8,949 bases of DNA from an uncultured Tannerella sp. Lineage in GTDB: Bacteria; Bacteroidota; Bacteroidia; Bacteroidales; Tannerellaceae. Positions within the stretch are counted from its first letter, which is position 1; every line of letters begins with the position of its first letter. The position numbers and the translations under genes were made by a program. Positions 1-4,440 of the stretch are shown here, in pieces. Under the pieces are notes generated by a model, which worked only from the letters and a program-made list of their open reading frames with translations, was not told the origin of the DNA and ran no database searches. The DNA is taken from contig CALHPT010000040.1 in NCBI GenBank assembly GCA_938036405.1, forward strand, positions 1-8,949, read 5' to 3'.

Positions 1-44
<44 letters not shown>

Positions 45-47
45 CCG

Positions 48-704
48 ATGGAGATATCAATCGATGATCACGTCATCGTAAACGACAACTCGGCCGTGGC
101 CACCATCTACGCCATCGATCTGCCCTACACCATCCCCGGCAACGGCAAGGAGCAAAACATCGACCTGCGCACCCAGGAGGCCGCCGCCGATTATTACTAC
201 CACGCCGCGCCGAAGCTGGACACGGAGGCTTACCTCCTGGCCGAAATCAAGGAGAGCGACAAGCTGGATCTGCCCAGCGGATCGGCGCAGATCACCTACG
301 ACGGCGTCTACCTCGGCGAGACCTACATCGACAACGCCGAGGCGCTGAAGAAGCTCACCCTCACGCTCGGCACCGACAAGCGCATCACCATACGGCGTGA
401 GAAAGTGAAGGACTTCAGCACGAAGAAGGTCTTCGGTTCAGACACACGGCAAGTGTTCGCCTACACGATCTCGGTGAAGAACAATCGCAAGAGCGACGTC
501 CGCCTTACGCTCAAGGATCAGTATCCCATCTCGACGCAGAAGAACATCGAAGTGGAGCTGCTGAAAGACACCACCACGCCGACGACGAACAACACCGAGA
601 CGGGCGTCGTGACGTGGGACGTGACGCTCAAGGCCGGCGAGGCGCGCACCTTCACCTTCAGCTATAGCGTGAAGTATCCGAAGGGCATGGACCTCGATCT
701 GTAA
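48..704 (+). CDS. DUF4139 domain protein, MuiA-like (C-terminal part, 5' truncated)
   Basis: This 218-residue stretch matches, from memory of the family, the DUF4139 region that forms the C-terminal half of 'mucoidy inhibitor MuiA family' proteins. Those proteins are usually about 550-620 residues with a coiled-coil N-terminal half. Recognisable elements are an IDLPYTIP segment near residue 25, a YYYHAAPKLD segment near residue 50, a GVYLGETYIDN segment near residue 86, a KDFSTKKVFGS segment near residue 121, and a closing FSYSVKYPKG motif. It is predicted to fold as beta-strands. The Met at position 48 is only the first ATG after the poly-A run and is not credible as the real start: the frame is open upstream, and the N-terminal half of the family is absent. 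The molecular function of the family is not established; an envelope or secreted role is usual for Bacteroidetes members. The gene ends in TAA and is followed by a strong hairpin terminator. Confidence 0.8.
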   Translation: MEISIDDHVIVNDNSAVATIYAIDLPYTIPGNGKEQNIDLRTQEAAADYYYHAAPKLDTEAYLLAEIKESDKLDLPSGSAQITYDGVYLGETYIDNAEALKKLTLTLGTDKRITIRREKVKDFSTKKVFGSDTRQVFAYTISVKNNRKSDVRLTLKDQYPISTQKNIEVELLKDTTTPTTNNTETGVVTWDVTLKAGEARTFTFSYSVKYPKGMDLDL

Positions 705-729
705 CTCGTCACCGATCACTTGTAACAAC

Positions 730-778
730 AAAAGGGGGACGCACCGAGATTGGATTCTCAAGGTGCGTCCCCCTTTTT
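730..778. terminator. Bidirectional rho-independent terminator between convergent genes
   Basis: A 16-bp stem pairs AAAAGGGGGACGCACC (730-745) with its complement ending in CCCCCTTTT (762-777). The apical part GAGA (746-749) can also pair with TCTC (756-759) around a short loop, leaving a 2-base bulge. On the plus strand the stem ends in a T run (774-778); on the minus strand the complement of the A run gives TTTTGTTGTT. It lies 26 bases after the stop of the MuiA-like gene and 28 bases beyond the stop of the convergent methyltransferase gene, so it can serve both. Confidence 0.92.
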
Positions 779-805
779 CTTGGCGCCGCGGTGGCGATGG
801 AGGGA

Positions 806-2308
806 TTAATCTTCCGGATCTTCCGATACGATCGCGTCCGGCTTGTCGATAGCCTTGCGTAGGGCGTCGAGGTCGCGCCGACTGAGGCGGGGCTTGCCGG
901 TAAATGTGTTGCGGGCCGGCCGCTCACTGCGCTCCGTGCGTTCGAACCGCTCTGTGCGCTCAGGTCGTTCGCCGCGGGGAGAACGTTCGGGACGATCGCT
1001 ACGCTTGAACCGTTCACCGCGCTCCGGACGTTCACGTCGTTCGAACCGTTCGCTACGTTCTGTGCGTTCGGGCCGCTCGCTGCGTTCGAATCGTTCACTG
1101 CGGTCTGTGCGTTCGGTGCGCTCGAATCGGCGGGCGGGCGGAGCTTCGCTTTGCGCCTTGCGATAGTCCTTATTCGTACCGGCGAAGAGTTCGTAGCCGC
1201 GGTATTCGCACGCCAGCTCGCCATTCATCAGCTGGAGCTTGGCGTTGGGGCGGAGGCCGATGTGGTCGAAACACTCGTCGCGGTAGCTCAAGATCCACGC
1301 CTGACAGCCCATGAAGACGTGCTTCAGCCGTTCGCCGATCATGCCGTAAAGCTCCGCCACGTTGTCCATCGCGATGCGCTCGCCGTAGGGCGGGTTGGTG
1401 ACGAGGATGGCGGGCTGCGGTGCGCGCATGAACTGCTGGAAGGGCATGGTGCGGAGCGTGATGTAGCGCGAGAGGCCGGCGCTGCGCACGTTGCGCTCGG
1501 TGCGGCGGATGGCGTCGGCGGAGATGTCGGCGCCGTGACAGAGGAATTCGAAATCGCGCTCCCCAGAGTCGTCGTTGTAGATCGTCTCAAAAAGCTCGCG
1601 GTCAAAGTCTGGCCAGCGCTCGAAGGCGAAGCCCTTGCGATAGACGCCGGGCGGGATGTTGAGGGCGATCATGGCGGCTTCGATGAGCAGGGTGCCCGAG
1701 CCACACATGGGGTCGACGAAGTGCGACTCGCCGCGCCATCCGGTCAGGAGGATCATGCCGGCGGCCAAGACCTCGTTCAGCGGCGCCTCGCCCTGCTCCA
1801 CGCGGTATCCGCGGCGGTGCAGGCTCTCGCCCGAGCTATCGAGGGCCAGCGTGCAATCGTTGTGCGAGATGTGGATATGAATCGCCATGTCCGGGTTGCT
1901 CAGGCGTACGGAGGGGCGCTGGCCGGTGCACTCCTTGAATCGGTCGGCTATGGCGTCCTTCGTGCGGTAAGCCACGAACTTGGAGTGGCGGAAATTCTCG
2001 GAATAGATGACCGCGTCCACGGCGAAGGTGCGTTCGGGCGAGAGGTATCGCTCCCACTCCACGGCCTTGACGGCCTCGTAGACCTCGTCCGCGTTCTCGG
2101 CACGGAAGCGGGCCACGGGCTTGAGGATGCGCAGGGCGGTTCGACAGTGGAAGTTGGCCTTGTAAAGCATGGCCTTATCGCCACGAAAAGCCACCATGCG
2201 TCGGCCGGTCTCCACGCCCTCGGCACCGAGCGCGCGAAGCTCGTCGGCCAGCACATCCTCCAGTCCGTAGAGCGTTTTGGCTACTAAATCAAATTGTTCG
2301 TCAGCCAT
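806..2308 (-). CDS. THUMP-domain class I SAM-dependent RNA methyltransferase (RlmL N-half-like) with XER-repeat tail
   Basis: The product is a putative rRNA methyltransferase related to the RlmL (YcbY N-terminal) family, which makes N2-methylguanosine in 23S rRNA (G2445 in E. coli); the target here is inferred. With the start at 2308 it has 500 residues. An N-terminal ferredoxin-like/THUMP RNA-binding region covers about residues 5-155. The SAM-binding motif I, DPMCGSGTLLIEAAM, begins near residue 199, an acidic GADIS motif follows near 259, and the catalytic motif IV, NPPYGER, is near 305. NPPY is typical of enzymes acting on exocyclic amino groups. The methyltransferase domain ends near residue 385. 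After it comes a charged tail of 24 X-Glu/Asp-Arg triplets and a final segment ending EDPED. The frame stays open upstream to 2353, but family members begin close to MADEQFDLVAKTL, so ATG 2308 is preferred; an ATG at 2329 is possible and would overlap the upstream lipoprotein gene by 7 bases. Probably co-transcribed with that gene. Confidence 0.88.
   Translation of the reverse strand: MADEQFDLVAKTLYGLEDVLADELRALGAEGVETGRRMVAFRGDKAMLYKANFHCRTALRILKPVARFRAENADEVYEAVKAVEWERYLSPERTFAVDAVIYSENFRHSKFVAYRTKDAIADRFKECTGQRPSVRLSNPDMAIHIHISHNDCTLALDSSGESLHRRGYRVEQGEAPLNEVLAAGMILLTGWRGESHFVDPMCGSGTLLIEAAMIALNIPPGVYRKGFAFERWPDFDRELFETIYNDDSGERDFEFLCHGADISADAIRRTERNVRSAGLSRYITLRTMPFQQFMRAPQPAILVTNPPYGERIAMDNVAELYGMIGERLKHVFMGCQAWILSYRDECFDHIGLRPNAKLQLMNGELACEYRGYELFAGTNKDYRKAQSEAPPARRFERTERTDRSERFERSERPERTERSERFERRERPERGERFKRSDRPERSPRGERPERTERFERTERSERPARNTFTGKPRLSRRDLDALRKAIDKPDAIVSEDPED
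911..1126 (-). repeat. 24 tandem 9-bp units coding X-Glu-Arg triplets
   Basis: Within the methyltransferase gene, exactly 24 consecutive codon triplets read X-E-R or a close variant (X-D-R, FKR, SPR, PAR), where X is mostly Ser, Thr, Pro or Phe. They cover residues 395-466 of the protein when the start is at 2308. At the DNA level this is a degenerate 9-bp tandem repeat (216 bp), visible on the plus strand as recurring cgttcg / cgctc blocks. The encoded segment has alternating acidic and basic residues, is likely disordered, and resembles the low-complexity charged tails found on bacterial RNA-binding enzymes. Copies differ at third codon positions and at X, so the expansion is not very recent throughout. 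Confidence 0.9.
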
Positions 2309-2322
2309 CGTCGGTGTGTGGT

Positions 2323-2817
2323 TTACCATGTTGCGACGATACGGAAGACACATTCCGGTGGTCGGTTGCCGGTGTAGAAGTCGGTGTAATGGGCGTAGAA
2401 GGCGATCGATCCCGGCTGGTAGTCGAAGGTGTAGTATTCACTCCAGAGCTTATCGTTGTTACCCTCCTTCTGTCCGCGAGGGATGATGTGGGGAAGGGGG
2501 GTGTAGACTTTGCTGCCGTTGTCGAGCGTCAGTACGCGGTATCCGACGAGCTTCCCGTCATTGAAAACTCTATTGGTTAACCAATTCACATTAGGAAACT
2601 CGCACATGTAGTGCGAGCCCAACGCATCACGTCCGCCTACTAACTTCCAGTCCTTTTCATAGATGGTATATTGTTCGATTTTCCAATTCACTCCTTCGCC
2701 TGAACTTCCATTTCCCGGAGGGCCTTGCGGTCCGACAGGTCCCGGAGGCCCCATGGGCCCTTCGCACGCGGTCAGCGCCATGATGACGGCTGCCAGTAAG
2801 ATGAGATACTTCTTCAT
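2323..2817 (-). CDS. Small surface or periplasmic lipoprotein with collagen-like Gly-X-Y stretch
   Basis: The protein has 164 residues. A basic start (MKK) and a hydrophobic segment lead to a lipobox LTAC with the acylated Cys at residue 18, so it should be exported and lipid-anchored. Directly after the Cys come five collagen-type triplets (GPM GPP GPV GPQ GPP, residues 20-34), then a Gly/Ser linker and a globular domain of about 120 residues rich in Trp and Tyr (for example the NWKIEQYTIYEKDWKL segment near residue 44). Lipoproteins with this plan, a short Gly-Pro-rich spacer and then a compact beta-type domain, are common in Bacteroidetes and have no assigned function. Acidic residue E19 after the Cys could influence sorting, but I do not see a clear surface-export signal. 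The stop lies 14 bases before the preferred start of the methyltransferase gene, suggesting one transcript. Part of the gene appears more AT-rich than its neighbours. Confidence 0.85.
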   Translation of the reverse strand: MKKYLILLAAVIMALTACEGPMGPPGPVGPQGPPGNGSSGEGVNWKIEQYTIYEKDWKLVGGRDALGSHYMCEFPNVNWLTNRVFNDGKLVGYRVLTLDNGSKVYTPLPHIIPRGQKEGNNDKLWSEYYTFDYQPGSIAFYAHYTDFYTGNRPPECVFRIVATW

Positions 2818-2846
2818 AATGGTCTGCTATTTTGATGATGATGGGA

Positions 2847-2854
2847 CAAAGGTA
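2847..2854 (-). promoter_or_regulatory. Probable Bacteroidetes -7 box for the lipoprotein-methyltransferase unit
   Basis: On the minus strand the sequence reads TACCTTTG, a full match to the Bacteroidetes -7 consensus TAnnTTTG recognised by the primary sigma factor of this phylum. It is 29 bases upstream of the lipoprotein ATG, giving a predicted leader of about 20-25 nt. A clean -33 TTTG at the usual 19-21 bp spacing is not present; only T-rich sequence (complement of 2870-2880) lies there, and a perfect TTTG (2885-2888) is about 30 bp away, too far. Confidence 0.5.
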
Positions 2855-2910
2855 GGGGCGTAGGGGGCGAAAAACTAAAACCTACAAACGAAAAATGGTC
2901 TGCCGCCCCT

Positions 2911-2982
2911 CAAACAGGCGCCTGTTTAGCTTCGCGCAGGCTGGAGTGCCCCAAACAGGCGCCTGTTTAGCTTCGCGCAGGC
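2911..2982. repeat. Pair of perfect 31-bp direct repeats, each with a 16-bp palindrome
   Basis: Positions 2911-2941 and 2952-2982 are identical over 31 bases, with an offset of 41 bp. Each copy contains the perfect palindrome AAACAGGCGCCTGTTT (2912-2927 and 2953-2968), followed by AGCTTCGCGCAGGC. Within a copy, GCCTG can alternatively pair with the downstream CAGGC to form a hairpin. The second copy runs into the 83-bp tandem repeat. The region is upstream of the lipoprotein promoter and downstream of the mscS stop. No coding role is evident. Confidence 0.85.
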
Positions 2983-3135
2983 CTCTGCCGAGGCAGGGAA
3001 GTTTATTCTGGTACCCTGCCAAACTTCGCGGCCCCCGCAGGGGCCCTGTTTACCCTTGCGCAGGCCTCTGCCGAGGCAGGGCAGTTTATTCTGGTACCCG
3101 GCCAAGCTTCCCAGCCCCGGTAGGGGCCCTGTTTA
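2975..3135. repeat. Two copies of an 83-bp tandem repeat rich in small inverted repeats
   Basis: The unit starting GCGCAGGCCTCTGCCGAGG at 2975 recurs at 3058, with seven mismatches over the 78 bases compared by eye (2975-3052 against 3058-3135). Each unit contains the inverted repeat GCCTC-TGCC-GAGGC, the block TTTATTCTGGTACCC, and an end block GGGGCCCTGTTTA. The octamer CCTGTTTA occurs four times, at 2921, 2962, 3045 and 3128, spaced 41, 83 and 83 bp, which ties this tandem pair to the 31-bp repeats on its left as one mosaic. A period of 83 is not a multiple of three, which argues against a repeated peptide. No transposase or clear target-site duplication is seen. Confidence 0.85.
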
Positions 3136-3219
3136 GTGATACAAAAAGCAGAAGTATGGTGTTGGCCAAGTTTGAGGTACTACAACCCCAACGGCGACCG
3201 TAGCCGCCCCCATTGCAGC
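3136..3219. other. Unassigned sequence between repeat mosaic and mscS stop
   Basis: This stretch completes the roughly 365-bp gene-free region between the lipoprotein promoter and the mscS stop codon. I looked for a terminator for the leftward mscS transcript. Only a weak 4-bp stem (GGCG/CGCC) is found just past the stop, without a T run, so none is called. The inverted repeats of the neighbouring mosaic may do this job. Confidence 0.4.
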
Positions 3220-4101
3220 TTAATGAACCAACCGCCGTGTGGGGTAAGCCCAGCGGATGTCGTTGTGGGTGGCGAAGGTTGTCAGGAGGTCTTCCCAGAT
3301 GGCGGACTCGGTGCTGCGGATACGGCGCGGCTCGCAGAGATAGCGTCCGGTCAGGGTGATGCCGTCCTCCATGAGGGCGATGTAGACGATGGGCGTGAGG
3401 TGTTGGTAGTGCACGTAGTACATCTTGCTGGCCTCGTTCAGCCCCTGCTCGGCGTCGGGGACGACGTCGCCGCCGTAACGGTTAAGCACCTCGAGCAGGA
3501 TCTCACGCGCACGTTGCCAATTGCTGTCGAAGGTCAGGCGGAGGCTGACCTCGTTCCAGATATACCGGAAGCCCTGATCATAGTTGGCCTGGGGGGTGGT
3601 GAAGACGCGGCCGTTGGGGATGTGGATGATGCGGCCTGTGCTCTGCTCGGCGTCAATGCGGTTGCCGATCTCGAGGATGGTGAACTGGAAGAGGCGGATG
3701 TCGATGATGTCGCCGCGGTCGTCGCCAATCTGTACGCGGTCGCCCACGGCGAAGGGCTTGCGAATGACGATGAAGAGCCATCCGGCCATGTTCTCCAGGA
3801 GGTCTTTGAGGGCGATGGCGATGCCGGCCGAGAGGAGGCCGAGGAAGGTGCTGACGTGTCGGAAGGCGTTGATCCAGACCAGCGCCACGAAGAGGAAGAG
3901 GCAGGCCGGAGCGGCAAAAGAGAGGGCGCGCTTCCAGCGGTAGCGAATCTTGTGGTTGGTCGTGCTCTTCCAAACCATGCGCAGGATGGCCAGGCGGAGC
4001 AGCCAAACGGTGGCGAGAACGATGACCGAGAGGATCACTTTGCTATGAAATTCGGTGTCGATGTTCATACCGAAGTCGGGGAGGGAGGCGGTGGTGAGCA
4101 T
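3220..4101 (-). CDS. Small-conductance mechanosensitive channel, MscS family
   Basis: The product is an inner-membrane channel that opens under membrane tension to release solutes during hypo-osmotic shock. With the start at 4101 it has 293 residues, close to the size of E. coli MscS. Hydrophobic segments lie at about residues 21-42 and 60-78. The pore helix TM3 follows at about 84-110 with the Gly/Ala-rich run FLGLLSAGIAIALKD, then the IRKPFAVGDRVQIGDDRGDI segment opening the cytoplasmic beta domain. The family hallmark IPNGRVFTTPQANYDQ is near residue 161, and an alpha/beta C-terminal domain follows. The open frame continues back to 4431. Other possible starts are ATG 4170 (316 residues) and ATG 4068 (282 residues). 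ATG 4101 is chosen because sequence before it does not look like channel protein and because of the predicted promoter at 4192-4199. It is divergent from susC, and no operon partner is seen. Confidence 0.9.
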   Translation of the reverse strand: MLTTASLPDFGMNIDTEFHSKVILSVIVLATVWLLRLAILRMVWKSTTNHKIRYRWKRALSFAAPACLFLFVALVWINAFRHVSTFLGLLSAGIAIALKDLLENMAGWLFIVIRKPFAVGDRVQIGDDRGDIIDIRLFQFTILEIGNRIDAEQSTGRIIHIPNGRVFTTPQANYDQGFRYIWNEVSLRLTFDSNWQRAREILLEVLNRYGGDVVPDAEQGLNEASKMYYVHYQHLTPIVYIALMEDGITLTGRYLCEPRRIRSTESAIWEDLLTTFATHNDIRWAYPTRRLVH

Positions 4102-4191
4102 AGGGGGTAAGCAGTTATGCGGATTCGGGCCGCAGTAATCAAAAGGGTTTATAGGTGTCGGGGCGGGCATACGGCCTGCCCTCGGGCGCCG

Positions 4192-4199
4192 CAAAGGTA
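4192..4199 (-). promoter_or_regulatory. Possible Bacteroidetes -7 box for mscS
   Basis: The minus strand reads TACCTTTG, again matching TAnnTTTG and identical to the box before the lipoprotein gene. It would place the transcript start near 4185, leaving a leader of about 84 nt to ATG 4101 or about 15 nt to ATG 4170. No TTTG is present at the -33 position, so the call rests on one element. Confidence 0.38.
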
Positions 4200-4390
4200 G
4201 AAGGAGGGCGTGTGCTCGCCCTGCACGTATGAGTTCTGCGCGCTGAAGGCCCGACCGGGTGAGGGAATAATATTCTGCGTGGGAATAGCTAACCGACGCC
4301 TCTGCCGTGCAATTATTCTGCTTGTTGGGGGGAATGCGTGGCAGATATTCTATTTCACGGGGGGATGATAGGAAATGATCCCAATAGAAA

Positions 4391-4398
4391 TAGTTTTG
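4391..4398 (+). promoter_or_regulatory. Probable Bacteroidetes -7 box for the susCD pair
   Basis: TAGTTTTG fits the TAnnTTTG consensus and lies 42 bases before the susC ATG, giving a leader of roughly 35 nt that is A-rich, as is usual for Bacteroidetes genes translated without a strong Shine-Dalgarno. The -33 position has no clear TTTG, which may mean dependence on an activator or an alternative sigma factor. Confidence 0.48.
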
Positions 4399-4440
4399 CG
4401 CCCGCAAAAAACAAACCGTTTTACTAATCAAACAAAGAGT

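Larger units (their letters stand above)
4102..4440. other. Divergent intergenic region between mscS and susC
   Basis: This 339-bp stretch carries the probable promoters of both flanking genes, described separately. It also holds three TATTCT blocks (4271-4277, 4314-4320, 4346-4351; the first two extend to TATTCTG) and one copy of GCCTCTGCCG (4298-4307) that is shared with the 83-bp repeat units further left. No small gene, tRNA or clear riboswitch is seen. The minus-strand frame of mscS happens to stay open across it. Confidence 0.5.

Noticed and set aside
843..1166. Arg/Ser-rich plus-strand open frame over the XER repeat
   Set aside because: It is the antisense reading of the 9-bp repeat in the methyltransferase tail; its regular RS pattern follows from the GAR/CGN codons on the other strand.
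1151..2287. Long plus-strand open frame of 378 codons
   Set aside because: It lies fully antisense to the THUMP methyltransferase, which has clear motifs. Long antisense frames are expected in GC-rich coding DNA.
2572..2585. Perfect 14-bp palindrome ATTGGTTAACCAAT
   Set aside because: It lies inside the lipoprotein coding sequence where it encodes an ordinary Asn-Trp-Leu-Thr-Asn run. With no second copy or promoter nearby, an operator role is unsupported.
2911..3135. CRISPR array
   Set aside because: Only two 31-bp copies with a 10-bp spacer and two 83-bp tandem copies occur. There are no unique spacers of regular length and no cas genes.
2895..3203. Open frame of 102 codons on the plus strand across the intergenic repeats
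   Set aside because: It is made mostly of the repeat mosaic. The 83-bp period is not a multiple of three, so the repeats are not kept in frame, the composition is Arg/Pro-rich, and no recognisable domain is present.
3136..4110. Plus-strand open frame of 324 codons
   Set aside because: It is antisense to the clear MscS gene; the Asp/Val/Gly-rich translation is the usual shadow of a GC-rich gene.
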